64,000 nt of DNA, taken from positions 1 to 64,000 of the forward strand of contig NZ_AUIF01000038.1 of NCBI RefSeq assembly GCF_000423565.1, read 5' to 3'. This stretch comes from Runella zeae DSM 19591 (GTDB lineage Bacteria > Bacteroidota > Bacteroidia > Cytophagales > Spirosomataceae). The notes below the pieces were generated by a model. The model saw only the letters and a list, made by a program, of their open reading frames with translations. It did not search any database and was not told the DNA's origin. Positions within the stretch are counted from its first letter, which is position 1. Every line of letters starts with the position of its first letter. A program made the translations under genes and the position numbers. Positions 51,530-60,196 of this stretch are shown piece after piece.

Positions 51530-51691
51530 ATGTACAATAATTTTAACCAACTTCCAGTTTTAGTAGCAATTGTTTGGAAGTTGTTGCAAGAAAATAATTG
51601 GGTCACCAATCATTTAGTAACCAATCTTATGGCAGTTTACGAAAAACAAATAACCGTCTTCGCGGATAACCTAACAGCCCCTCATTTATAG
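51530..51691 (+). CDS. Small 53-residue protein, first gene of an unknown three-gene cassette
   Basis: A frame from the ATG at 51530 (MYNNFNQLPVLVAIVWKLLQ) to TAG at 51689-51691, only 3 bp before the ATG of the next gene. It is helical, with no membrane segment and no known motif. The tight spacing argues that it is translated with the two membrane proteins that follow. It has not been matched to any family and could be a chance frame. Confidence 0.45.
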   Translation: MYNNFNQLPVLVAIVWKLLQENNWVTNHLVTNLMAVYEKQITVFADNLTAPHL

Positions 51692-51694
51692 TCT

Positions 51695-52906
51695 ATGAAC
51701 CTCATTGATCGTATCAAAAACTATTTCAGTCGTGAAAACTTCAAATCTGACCCCGAATTGGTGTCATTTTCTGATTTGGAGCCGTCTCAGTCGCCCGTGA
51801 GGGCATCGGAGGTAAAACCTGTGGCGTCTTTTTCCCCTCCTACGGTTGTTGCTACGCCTATGGATTCTACCGTGACTCCTTCGCCCATTTCTTCTATGCC
51901 TCCTGAGCGTAGCGAATATTTAGACGAAACTCCCGCCGAAACCAAATCGTGGGTTTTTACGCCACCTGCCACACCTGTAGAGTGGCCCGCATGGCTTGAA
52001 GATGAGACGCTTTTGCGCGATGAAGGGGTGATATTTGGACTGTCGGAGTCCAAACCAGAGGAAAAAGTTGCCATTATCAAAAGCTATTTTGTGCATCAAA
52101 CCGCTGGTTTAGAACGAGAAGTAGAGCGTCATGGCGAAAAGATTCAGGAATTGAATTTGTTTATTGAACAAAAAGAAAATCGCATTAATGAATTAAAAGA
52201 AAAAACGTATCAGCTCGAAAATCGTAGGCCAGAAGAGGAACATTATTTGCTTCGTACGGTCGTTGGTACGATTTTTTCGGTCGCAATGTGTGTCGGCAAT
52301 TATTTCCTGATTGATGACACCCTACGCCCATTGTATCCAAATAGTCAATGGATTGCGATTGGGGTGTTTTTGGCCGGAATGTTCAATTTGTTTGGCAGGG
52401 TGTCGTTCTTTCATGATACTGACAGCCCAGTTTCGTGGCGTCGGGGGCTTGAGGAAGTTGGAATGCCTTTCGCGGCAGCTTTATTTGTGTTTGTACAGGC
52501 ACTCCAAAACCAAAACTTAGTGCGGGCTAGTGCTTTGTTTGTTTTTGTGTTTTTCTTGTTTTTGTTTGCTGGAAAACTCCTTTTAAGCAACATGACCGTA
52601 CTGCGCAATGATTTACGGATTTGGTTGACTGGTTCTAGCTTGAAAAAAGAAAAAATAAGCAAAACAGAAAATTGGGACACAGAAATAGCGCGCCTTACTA
52701 CCGAAATTGATGAGGTAAGAATACAAAAATGGCAGATTTTACCTCACCTCAATCGCGCTGAAGCAGAGCTAGCACGGGTCAATGCACGCAGAGATGCTCT
52801 TATCAAAATGTTTGAAAGTGAATTTAATCTTGCCCGTCAATTTCGTGGACGTTTGACTGACCGTCAAATGAAAGATATACATTCGTCCCTCAATCAAGGA
52901 CAATAA
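51695..52906 (+). CDS. Coiled-coil membrane protein of unknown function (cassette gene 2)
   Basis: 403 residues. Residues 1-100 are disordered and rich in Pro, Ser and Thr; 133-180 form a coiled coil (ENRINELKEKTYQLENR); four membrane helices lie near 185-206, 218-236, 255-272 and 276-297; a second coiled coil covers ~325-372. Both ends should be on the same side of the membrane, presumably in the cytoplasm. No domain is recognised. It is followed after 38 bp by a gene for a protein of the same overall plan. Confidence 0.65.
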   Translation: MNLIDRIKNYFSRENFKSDPELVSFSDLEPSQSPVRASEVKPVASFSPPTVVATPMDSTVTPSPISSMPPERSEYLDETPAETKSWVFTPPATPVEWPAWLEDETLLRDEGVIFGLSESKPEEKVAIIKSYFVHQTAGLEREVERHGEKIQELNLFIEQKENRINELKEKTYQLENRRPEEEHYLLRTVVGTIFSVAMCVGNYFLIDDTLRPLYPNSQWIAIGVFLAGMFNLFGRVSFFHDTDSPVSWRRGLEEVGMPFAAALFVFVQALQNQNLVRASALFVFVFFLFLFAGKLLLSNMTVLRNDLRIWLTGSSLKKEKISKTENWDTEIARLTTEIDEVRIQKWQILPHLNRAEAELARVNARRDALIKMFESEFNLARQFRGRLTDRQMKDIHSSLNQGQ

Positions 52907-52944
52907 AGGATGCTTTTTAATATCATAATTTAGTCATTGAAAAC

Positions 52945-54354
52945 ATGCAAGAAGAAAATCAGCATACCAACCAACAAGACTATGATCATGGCTATCATAG
53001 TGGTATCGAGGGGTCGGAAAACCGAAATCCCTACGAGAGCTATTTGTCAAGCCAAATTCACTATAATTGGCTATCGCAACGTATTATCGATCGTCGCAAT
53101 GAAATTCAGCGCATTGAGCGTGAGATAGATGAGACGGTGGTAAAACGAAAAACGGCATTTGACCGATTACAAGAGTTTGTACAAAAAGTAGCTAAAACCA
53201 CCAAAAGACTCACCGAACTTACTCAGCAACGAGATGCCATCGATGCCGAAACTGACAATCTACGCTCACGCCGCAAACAGACCCAATCTGAATATTCGCT
53301 TTTGGCGGGTTTGTTCTTTTTTGCGGCGGGTTTAGCGTTTGTATTTGGTGACCTCATTATCTCCCACGAAATCGTGGCTTATGCCCTCAACATCCGCAAT
53401 TCAAACGAAGCTTGGGCTTTTGCGGTCGGCTTGGCGATGATTTCGATTTTGTTAAAACCTGCCTACGATCGTCTTATCGAAAAGCCTTACGTAGATCAGC
53501 ATACCCAGCAATCGCGTACACGCTATGCTTGGTTTAAAGTAGGTTTGGCCGGTTTTGCCATTGTGACTTTGGGGATTTTGGGGTGGTTTCGTTATGAGGC
53601 ATATCGTACCGATAAACTCAAAGAAGCCATTAACAAGTCGGTCAAAAACTTACAACTTGGGGCTACTCCTCTCGACCCTACAAGCACTATCTCTCCTCAG
53701 GAACAGCAAGCTTTGTTGCAAAAAATCGAACAGCAACTATTGCGTTCAGATGAGTTGAATTTAGGGCTTGTCAATAGTCCGTGGGCTTTAGCTTCGTTTG
53801 TATTGAGCGGTATTTTGTTTGCCTTAGCGGGGGCTGTATCGTTGGGAATGGCTTTGCCCGTGTTGCAAAATTTCTGGTATCGTTGGCTACAGATTGACCC
53901 TCGTTTGTGGCGATTAAGCCGCCGTCGCAAAAAAGTCGTCAAACAAATAGAAGGTATAGAAAAAGAATTGGCCGAAGATACCACACAGCGTGATATTTTG
54001 GAGAATGAAATAGCCATTTTGCCCAATCTGGATGAGTTAAGAGCAGACCGTACTAAGAAGCGAGACGAGTTAGATCAACTTATCGAAGATACGCGTTTGG
54101 CCCAAACGGATAGCCGCATTGCTTCTTTCAATGATGGTTATGCCAAAGGGGAAATTGCACGCGAGATGATGAACGAAGAAGAGTTTACTCAATTCAGAAA
54201 CTCCATGCTCAATACGCACAATTTGGCCGTAAAAGCTTCATCATCTTCTGACCGTAGTATCAACTACGGAAACGCCCGCCGTTCCAACGGATTGCGTCCT
54301 CATCAGATGATTAGAAAGATGATTACGGATGATTTGAATGGAGAGAAAGAATAG
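52945..54354 (+). CDS. Coiled-coil membrane protein of unknown function (cassette gene 3)
   Basis: 469 residues. The N-terminus is acidic and Gly/His/Tyr-rich (DYDHGYHSGIEGS, 12-24), then comes a coiled coil (~46-115), membrane helices near 117-138, 155-172, 195-215 and 280-305, a strongly basic stretch (RLSRRRKKVVKQ, 323-334), a second coiled coil (~331-388) and a Ser-rich tail. FNDGYAKGEI (395-404) echoes the N-terminal GY-x2-G pattern. The coiled coil, four helices, coiled coil plan mirrors gene 2, so the two proteins probably form one membrane complex. No family recognised. Confidence 0.65.
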   Translation: MQEENQHTNQQDYDHGYHSGIEGSENRNPYESYLSSQIHYNWLSQRIIDRRNEIQRIEREIDETVVKRKTAFDRLQEFVQKVAKTTKRLTELTQQRDAIDAETDNLRSRRKQTQSEYSLLAGLFFFAAGLAFVFGDLIISHEIVAYALNIRNSNEAWAFAVGLAMISILLKPAYDRLIEKPYVDQHTQQSRTRYAWFKVGLAGFAIVTLGILGWFRYEAYRTDKLKEAINKSVKNLQLGATPLDPTSTISPQEQQALLQKIEQQLLRSDELNLGLVNSPWALASFVLSGILFALAGAVSLGMALPVLQNFWYRWLQIDPRLWRLSRRRKKVVKQIEGIEKELAEDTTQRDILENEIAILPNLDELRADRTKKRDELDQLIEDTRLAQTDSRIASFNDGYAKGEIAREMMNEEEFTQFRNSMLNTHNLAVKASSSSDRSINYGNARRSNGLRPHQMIRKMITDDLNGEKE

Positions 54355-54369
54355 GCGTTTATCATCCTT

Positions 54370-54416
54370 CACTAATACAAGAAGCCCGCTCACTCAGCGG
54401 GCTTCTTGTATTAGTG
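54370..54416. terminator. Bidirectional terminator, 21-bp perfect stem
   Basis: Positions 54370-54390 are the perfect reverse complement of 54396-54416, with GAAGCCCGCT and AGCGGGCTTC around the 5-nt loop CACTC. It separates the cassette from the convergent nucleotidyltransferase gene. Confidence 0.85.
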
Positions 54417-54425
54417 GTTATGTCG

Positions 54426-55199
54426 TTAGTTGTTCCATGCTTCTTCCAACGTTTGTTTAAAAAGAGCGTCGAGTTTAGAGTACTCAGGCGGATGAATGTT
54501 GGTCGAAGTTTTGAGGTAATGATTATAAAAAGAAATTTTATCTTCTAAAAAGTTATTAAGTGCTTGGATTTTAGGGGATTCGTTAAATTCTTCTCCCTTG
54601 GTTTTTCTATCTAATAATGCTTGAATTATGGCTTGCAAACCTGCATCGGTTAATTGGCTATCAAGTAACTGCTGAAACACAATCGGAGGCATAGTGTTGT
54701 GTTGCCTAATCCAATCACAAGCCAAGATAGGTCGCAGCACATAAAAGTATTTTTTTACTTTAACGACCTCTTTCTGCAAATAATCACGGTAGTTGCCTTC
54801 TGCCATGTGTAAATAGTGATGCAAACACGAGCGCGGATTGAAGTATTCGTTGCCCAAATCACGGAGCTTTTGAGCAGTAGAAAACGGCTCTGCATAAACA
54901 ATCGGGCTTCTTAACCACTCCATGAGGGGAGGGTTGGATTTTCTAAAAAGTCGCAATGCTTTTTTTAATTCCCAACCTGCCAAATCGATGTCATTCGCTA
55001 AGATTTCTTCTTGATGATCTTTAGGTAAGTCTATTTTTAGATACCATTCGAGGCGATGAATGTAAATGTATCTCACATCCCAATCACTATTGATAGAGGC
55101 AAATCCCCAAGCACGGCTTCCACTTTCTACTGCGTACAGAATCTTGATGTCGTGCTGTTGTTCGAGGCGAAGCAGTTCTTTTTTGATTTCTTGAATCAT
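54426..55199 (-). CDS. RlaP/YcgL-type nucleotidyltransferase
   Basis: 257 residues. ESGSRAWGFASINSDWDVRYIYI (~25-47) is the nucleotidyltransferase core with the G-S and D-x-D metal ligands, in the form used by COG3541 (RNA-ligase-associated RlaP). The C-terminal half is helical, as in that group. It may modify RNA ends or nucleotides, but no RNA ligase gene is adjacent. It lies 24 bp after the phosphodiesterase gene on the same strand. Confidence 0.85.
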   Translation of the reverse strand: MIQEIKKELLRLEQQHDIKILYAVESGSRAWGFASINSDWDVRYIYIHRLEWYLKIDLPKDHQEEILANDIDLAGWELKKALRLFRKSNPPLMEWLRSPIVYAEPFSTAQKLRDLGNEYFNPRSCLHHYLHMAEGNYRDYLQKEVVKVKKYFYVLRPILACDWIRQHNTMPPIVFQQLLDSQLTDAGLQAIIQALLDRKTKGEEFNESPKIQALNNFLEDKISFYNHYLKTSTNIHPPEYSKLDALFKQTLEEAWNN

Positions 55200-55223
55200 T
55201 TTTTAGCATTGAGTATAAACAAA

Positions 55224-55733
55224 TTACGACAAAGCCCCTCTTTTCCCTAGTTCAATTACTTCAAGATTGGAGATTTTGCGCTGATCGAGGCTAAATCTCA
55301 GCACTGTGCGTATTTTATGAAAACCTTCTTTGCCGGCTGCACCAGGGTTGAGATAGAGCATATTCTGAAGCTGTGGGTCGCGCATTACCCGCAAGATGTG
55401 CGAATGCCCGCATACAAATATATCAGGAGTTTGGCTTTTGAGTTCGGGTCTTACTTGCGGATTGTATTTGGGAGGTGCTCCGCCGATGTGAGTCATCCAG
55501 ATACGAAAACCTTCAAGCTCAAATCGCTGGTGTTCAGGTGCTTGCCAACGTACTTCTTTGGCGTCGATATTGCCATAAACCGCTCGTAAAGGCTTGAATT
55601 TTGCAAGTTTTTCTAAAATCTCTACATTACCTACGTCACCAGCATGCCAGATTTCATCGCAGTTTTTGAAGTAATCAAAAATAGCTTCGTCCAAATAATA
55701 ATGGGTATCAGATAAAAGGCCAATATGAGTCAT
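55224..55733 (-). CDS. YfcE-family metallophosphoesterase
   Basis: 169 residues. The metal-binding motifs are LLSDTHYYLD, WHAGDVGN, VYGNIDAKE and the paired histidines in MTHIG and CGHSHILRV. YfcE-type enzymes cleave phosphodiesters in vitro; the physiological substrate is not known. The usual length for the family. Confidence 0.9.
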   Translation of the reverse strand: MTHIGLLSDTHYYLDEAIFDYFKNCDEIWHAGDVGNVEILEKLAKFKPLRAVYGNIDAKEVRWQAPEHQRFELEGFRIWMTHIGGAPPKYNPQVRPELKSQTPDIFVCGHSHILRVMRDPQLQNMLYLNPGAAGKEGFHKIRTVLRFSLDQRKISNLEVIELGKRGALS

Positions 55734-55758
55734 ATAAAGAAAACGCTTTTGTTAAAAA

Positions 55759-56946
55759 CTATGCTATTAAACTGCGTATTGCCATAGCTGTCATGATAAA
55801 AACCACTAGCCAGCCCGCTGCTTGGAGCCAAAAGGGGTGTTGATAATTACCGACCAGTCTTTTTTGACGGACAGCCACGAGCATCACTGCTAGGGCTATG
55901 GGGAGAATAAACCCATTGATGGTACCAACAAATACCAATACTTGGACAGGCTTCCCAATCCAAATAAATAAAATGGTGGAGATGCTAATAAAAATGACCG
56001 TTAGATAACGATGATTTTTTTCTAAAATGGGGTGAAACGTACGTAAAAAAGACACAGAAGTATAAGCCGAACCAATCACAGAAGTAATGGCGGCACTCCA
56101 CATCAGTACCCCAAAAAGACGATACCCAATAGGCCCAGCAGCAAGTTCAAATACGGAGGCGGGCGGATTTTCTTTACTTAAACTCAACCCCATCGCAATG
56201 ACTCCCAAAGTGGCTAAAAATAAAAAATAGCGGATTATAGAAGTTACCAATATACCCGTAGTGGCACTGCGATTGACTTGAGGTAGCGCATTTGCTCCCT
56301 TGACACCTGCTTCTAGCAAACGATGCCCTCCGGCAAAAGTGATATATCCGCCCACCGTCCCACCTACGAGGGTGATAGTAGCAATAGGGTCAAATTGTTG
56401 GGGCAAAAGCGTTCTTGTGATTGCTTCACTTACCGGAGGATGAGCCGACAATACTACGTAGGCAATCATACCGAGCATCAATAGCCCAAGCCATTTGGCA
56501 ACGCTATCCATGATGTGGCCGGCTTGAGGTAGCAAAAAAATAAATACGGCCAGTAATGCACTCAATATAGCGCCTGTTTTCACACCGAGTCCACTCATCA
56601 CCTCAATCCCTAGTCCTGCACCTGCCACGTTGCCGATGTTGAAGGCAAATCCCCCAATCACGATTAGAAACGATAAGAAATACCCAAGTCCAAAAAGCAG
56701 GTCGTTGGCGATGTCTTGGGCGCGTTTTTCGGTAATCGCAATGATGCGCCAGATATTGAGCTGCGCACCTAAGTCAAGAAGAATAGAAAGTAAAATTACA
56801 AATCCAAAGTTAGCCGCGAGTTGTTGGGTAAAAACCGTAGTTTGAGTCAAAAATCCAGGACCTACGGCAGAAGTAGCCATCAAAAAAGCCGCTCCCCAAA
56901 TGGTATTTTGCTGTGATGATGAAGTGATTTTGTTGGAAGATGACAT
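55759..56946 (-). CDS. Nramp-like membrane transporter with non-canonical metal-site motifs
   Basis: 395 residues with eleven predicted helices. The fold resembles Nramp (COG1914): ATSAVGPGFLTQTTVF in helix 1 and TLVGGTVGGYITFAGGHRL in helix 6. However the classical DPGN of helix 1 is replaced by GPGF and the MPH of helix 6 is absent. It is therefore unlikely to be a standard Mn/Fe transporter; Nramp-related Mg, Al or uncharacterised carriers also differ here. The gene starts opposite to the small genes at 56945-57581. Confidence 0.75.
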   Translation of the reverse strand: MSSSNKITSSSQQNTIWGAAFLMATSAVGPGFLTQTTVFTQQLAANFGFVILLSILLDLGAQLNIWRIIAITEKRAQDIANDLLFGLGYFLSFLIVIGGFAFNIGNVAGAGLGIEVMSGLGVKTGAILSALLAVFIFLLPQAGHIMDSVAKWLGLLMLGMIAYVVLSAHPPVSEAITRTLLPQQFDPIATITLVGGTVGGYITFAGGHRLLEAGVKGANALPQVNRSATTGILVTSIIRYFLFLATLGVIAMGLSLSKENPPASVFELAAGPIGYRLFGVLMWSAAITSVIGSAYTSVSFLRTFHPILEKNHRYLTVIFISISTILFIWIGKPVQVLVFVGTINGFILPIALAVMLVAVRQKRLVGNYQHPFWLQAAGWLVVFIMTAMAIRSLIA

Positions 56947-57085
56947 GGACGACGGTTTAGGTGTATCAGAATCTCCCCTAAAACTAGCAGAAAAAAGGAT
57001 TCACCTCACCAGATTTAAGCATCAAAATGGAGAAAGTCGTTGGTGGGGGTGGCTTTATCAAGCTATTAAGCGGTTAAACAACTAA
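56945..57085 (+). CDS. Possible small protein
   Basis: A 46-residue frame from the ATG at 56945 (MDDGLGVSESPLKLAEKRI) ending LYQAIKRLNN. It overlaps the first two bases of the facing transporter gene. It has no recognisable domain and may be the remnant of a longer gene or a chance frame. Confidence 0.25.
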   Translation: MDDGLGVSESPLKLAEKRIHLTRFKHQNGESRWWGWLYQAIKRLNN

Positions 57086-57103
57086 AAAGTAACGAAAGGG
57101 CTT

Positions 57104-57442
57104 TTGAAGAAAGTCTTTTTCTTATGGCTTTTTGTGACTCTTTATTTCTTCTATCGTCTATTGTATGGGAGTCAGAAAAAGATGAAGTATTCTTTCCTTT
57201 TTGTGGGCATAGGCTGTATTGTAACGATAGTGACAGTTCATTTAGAAGGAAATTTTCTTACAAAAGAAAATGCACTGGATGGTATCAAAATAGGTCTATT
57301 AATACAATTTACGGGAGTTATGATAGCATCGAAATGGCTCTATCGGTTTGTTTGTCTAACATTGAAGAAGAAAAATACACGTTATGCAGCCAAAATCAAC
57401 CCTCAAACCATTGACCCGAAAAAAACTATTACGTCAGGGTGA
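57104..57442 (+). CDS. Small membrane protein of unknown function
   Basis: 112 residues with about three hydrophobic helices (MKKVFFLWLFVTLYFFYRLLYG at the start, then YSFLFVGIGCIVTIVTVHL and IGLLIQFTGVMIASKWLY) and a basic C-terminus. The frame at 57384 overlaps its end. No family recognised. Confidence 0.45.
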   Translation: MKKVFFLWLFVTLYFFYRLLYGSQKKMKYSFLFVGIGCIVTIVTVHLEGNFLTKENALDGIKIGLLIQFTGVMIASKWLYRFVCLTLKKKNTRYAAKINPQTIDPKKTITSG

Positions 57443-57581
57443 GACCTTAAAGAAAAAAATTCAAATGCTGCCTAAGCTCACGGATGGTATGCCTGATTTT
57501 TCTAAAGCATCCAGTAAGCTTAAGGCTCAGATTGATGCCTACGTAGAAAAAATGGCAGCCAATCAGTGGCTGCCAGAATGA
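57384..57581 (+). CDS. Small basic protein of unknown function
   Basis: 65 residues (MQPKSTLKPLTRKKLLRQG), soluble and Lys-rich, overlapping the preceding membrane-protein frame by 59 bp. It faces the antitoxin remnant at 57585. Similar short hypothetical proteins occur in Cytophagales, as far as I recall; the function is unknown. Confidence 0.45.
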   Translation: MQPKSTLKPLTRKKLLRQGETLKKKIQMLPKLTDGMPDFSKASSKLKAQIDAYVEKMAANQWLPE

Positions 57582-57584
57582 ATA

Positions 57585-57785
57585 TTAAACAGAAAGTAAA
57601 ACATTTGCAGGAATTCCCAGCCCGTGATATAGATTTTTAATCATTTTTAGGGTGAGATTTCTTTTTCGGTTTAAAACTTCCGATACTCCTTCAGGCGTAT
57701 TGGGCTTTGCGTCCCAAACCTTATCAAGCTCTTTAAAAGCAGTTTTATATTCTTCTTCGTTATGAATAGGCTTTACAGTGAACAT
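57585..57785 (-). pseudogene. HigA-type antitoxin with internal deletion
   Basis: 66 residues. The N-terminus (VKPIHNEEEYKTAFKELDKV) and PNTPEG match the start of ~120-residue HigA-type antitoxins, and VSEVLNRKRNLTLKMIKNLY is the end of their XRE helix-turn-helix. The ~50 residues normally in between (the rest of the helical region, the IEAIKFRMEQ segment and the first helices of the HTH) are missing, in frame. It would therefore lack most of its DNA-binding fold. No toxin gene is next to it; the synthetase gene ends 13 bp upstream. Probably a relic. Confidence 0.7.
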
Positions 57786-57797
57786 GCCGTTTCTTCT

Positions 57798-59477
57798 TTA
57801 TCCCAAAATCATTTCTTTCATTTCGGCTCGAATGCGTTTTTTGTCAATCTTTCCGACTGAAGTTTTGGGAATCTCTGTTACAAGTTTGATGTGGTCAGGC
57901 ACATACCATTTGTTGATTTCGCCCGCCTCTACTTTGGCTTGCAAGTTTGCTTTGATAGTCTCAGGCGTTACTTTGTCGGCATAGTCTGGTTTGATAACGA
58001 CGATGGCGTGTGGACGCTCGCCCCATTTTGCATCCGCAAAACCAATCACCGCCGACTCTGCTACCCCTTCTATTTGTGACAAAAGATTTTCAATATCAAG
58101 CGACGATACCCACTCGCCCCCTGTTTTGATGACATCTTTTACGCGGTCCGAAATCGTTACGTAATAGTCGGGGCCGATCGAAGCCACATCTCCAGTATGT
58201 AGCCATCCTTGGCTCCAAAGGGTTTCGGATGCAACTACGTCTTTGAAATACCCTTGGGTCATCCAGGGGCCACGAGCTACCAACTCGCCTACGGCTTCGC
58301 CGTCATGAGGCAGAAAATTGCCTTCATCATCCATGATTCTTAATTCTACAAAGGGGGCCACTTTCCCCGCTTTGGTTCTGAAAGGCAATTGCTCCTCAAT
58401 ACTCAATTGAAGCTGTTCATCGTTAAGGTGCACCACCGACATGATAGGGGCTGTTTCGGACATACCGTAGCCTTGGGTGATATTGATACCTAATTCTAAA
58501 GCAGCTTTGGCAAGCCCTTTGGTGAGAGCTGAACCTCCAATCAAGACTTTCCATTGACTCAAATCGACTTGCTTGGCCACAGGGCTGTTGACAAGCATGG
58601 TCAAAATCGTGGGTACACAGTGTGAGAAAGTTACTTTTTCTTTGAGCAAAAGTTTCAGCAGCATCTCGGGTTCGTATCTTCCCGGAAATACTTGCTTGAA
58701 ATTGAGCATCGTAGCCAACAACGGGAATCCCCAACCATGTACGTGAAACAAAGGTGTAATCGGCATATATACATCACGGTTATCAAGCGGTAAAGCCCGA
58801 TAACCAGGAAAATACGACATCAGGCAGAAGGTGTGCATCACCAACTGACGGTGCGAAAAATACACACCTTTTGGATTGCCCGTTGTACCAGTGGTATAGA
58901 AAGTAGTAGCTAGGCTATTTTCGTCAAAATCAGGAAAATCATATTGACCTGATGCTTTTGAAAGCAAGTTTTCGTATTCGCCAATCGTCGCAAAAGAAGT
59001 AGGTGTAAGTGAAGCATCCGGGTTTTGGTACACTTTGTCGCTCACCACAATAAACTTCTCAACAGTGGTCAATTGATCTTTTACTGCTTCCACAATCGGG
59101 AAAAAATCTTCGTGTACTATCACGAATCTATCTTCGGCGTGATTCATGGTATAAAGAATCTGAGCCGGAGAGAGACGTACATTGATGGTATGAAGTACTG
59201 CTCCAAGGCACGGAATCGCAAAAAAACACTCCAAATAACGGTGACTATCCCAGTCCATGACGGCTACGGTGTCACCGGCTTTTACCCCTGCTTCGGTAAG
59301 TACATTGGCCAGTTGACGCACACGTTTATCGAAAGTAAGGTAATCCATTCGATACAAATCACGATAAACAATCTCTCTCTGCGGATTGTACCTAGTTACT
59401 TGCTCAAAAAGCATTTTTATAATCAATGGCGGGTCGTAGGCCGAGGGCGTACGAGGAACAATTCTGGTCTGAATCAT
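57798..59477 (-). CDS. Acyl-CoA synthetase (AMP-dependent, AlkK-like)
   Basis: 559 residues of the ANL superfamily. The ATP/AMP motif is YTTGTTGNPKGVYFSHRQ (~190), then GYGMSETAP, WLHTGDVA and, at the C-terminus, KTSVGKIDKKRIR with the catalytic lysine. It activates a fatty acid or related carboxylic acid to its CoA thioester. The closest look is to the medium/long-chain AlkK-type enzymes; the chain length cannot be inferred. It is a monocistronic gene with a 266-bp upstream region. Confidence 0.92.
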   Translation of the reverse strand: MIQTRIVPRTPSAYDPPLIIKMLFEQVTRYNPQREIVYRDLYRMDYLTFDKRVRQLANVLTEAGVKAGDTVAVMDWDSHRYLECFFAIPCLGAVLHTINVRLSPAQILYTMNHAEDRFVIVHEDFFPIVEAVKDQLTTVEKFIVVSDKVYQNPDASLTPTSFATIGEYENLLSKASGQYDFPDFDENSLATTFYTTGTTGNPKGVYFSHRQLVMHTFCLMSYFPGYRALPLDNRDVYMPITPLFHVHGWGFPLLATMLNFKQVFPGRYEPEMLLKLLLKEKVTFSHCVPTILTMLVNSPVAKQVDLSQWKVLIGGSALTKGLAKAALELGINITQGYGMSETAPIMSVVHLNDEQLQLSIEEQLPFRTKAGKVAPFVELRIMDDEGNFLPHDGEAVGELVARGPWMTQGYFKDVVASETLWSQGWLHTGDVASIGPDYYVTISDRVKDVIKTGGEWVSSLDIENLLSQIEGVAESAVIGFADAKWGERPHAIVVIKPDYADKVTPETIKANLQAKVEAGEINKWYVPDHIKLVTEIPKTSVGKIDKKRIRAEMKEMILG

Positions 59478-59667
59478 GGATTGGTTAAAGATTTGTTGTT
59501 TGGGTAAAGTTATGTTTTTTCTTTGAATAGAAACAAAAAAAGCGCACTAATTAGCTATATACTTCAAGCGGTAGGCGATAAGCTTTTTTAGTAAAAAGCT
59601 TTAGTTGCTTATTGATAAGACTAATTTTAGTGGCTACCAACATTGCTCATAATCCTTTCATTTTGGT

Positions 59668-59675
59668 TAGATTTG
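59668..59675 (+). promoter_or_regulatory. -7 element TAGATTTG of the dinB-like gene
   Basis: An exact TAnnTTTG match with a TTG at 59643-59645 as a possible -33 element (spacer 22 nt). Leader of about 60 nt before the ATG at 59744. Confidence 0.45.
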
Positions 59676-59743
59676 AACTTTTGTGGGAAAATCTCTTTTA
59701 TCTTTCTAAAACCTAACAAACCCATATATTCAACATACACCTT

Positions 59744-60196
59744 ATGATAGCTATTATTGAAAAAATTGGCAATGTACGTCGTTTTCTATTGAATCAAATT
59801 AGTGATCTGTCTCCCGAACAACTCAATGAAATTCCGAAAGGATTCAACAACAATGTTATCTGGAATTTGGCACATCTTGTAGTGGCGCAGCAGTCACTTT
59901 GTTATGTAAGGGCAGGGCAATCAGTCGTCATTGACGAAAGATATATGCCTCTTTATAAGCCTGGTACTAAACCTGAAGGGTTGGTAGATGCCTACGAAAT
60001 TGAAAAAATCAAGGATATGATGTTGACTACTCTTGATACGCTCAAAGTAGATTATGCCAATGGCGTTTTTGACAATTACCCAGTTTCATCCATTCGTTAT
60101 GGTGAAATGGCTAGCATCGACGACGCGCTCCAATATATACTATTTCATGAAGGAATTCATTTTGGGTACATTATGGCGTTGAAAAAACTGCTCTAG
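59744..60196 (+). CDS. DinB-family metalloprotein
   Basis: 150 residues, a four-helix bundle. The three metal-binding histidines are in WNLAHLVVAQQ and FHEGIHFGYI. DinB/YfiT proteins use the metal for thiol-dependent transfer reactions, for example with bacillithiol or mycothiol; the role here is unknown. The stop overlaps the facing SDR stop codon by 4 bp. Confidence 0.88.
   Translation: MIAIIEKIGNVRRFLLNQISDLSPEQLNEIPKGFNNNVIWNLAHLVVAQQSLCYVRAGQSVVIDERYMPLYKPGTKPEGLVDAYEIEKIKDMMLTTLDTLKVDYANGVFDNYPVSSIRYGEMASIDDALQYILFHEGIHFGYIMALKKLL

Noticed and set aside
57585-57785. A complete toxin-antitoxin pair
   Set aside because: No toxin frame lies next to the antitoxin remnant; the facing 65-residue frame at 57384-57581 has no RelE/HigB features.
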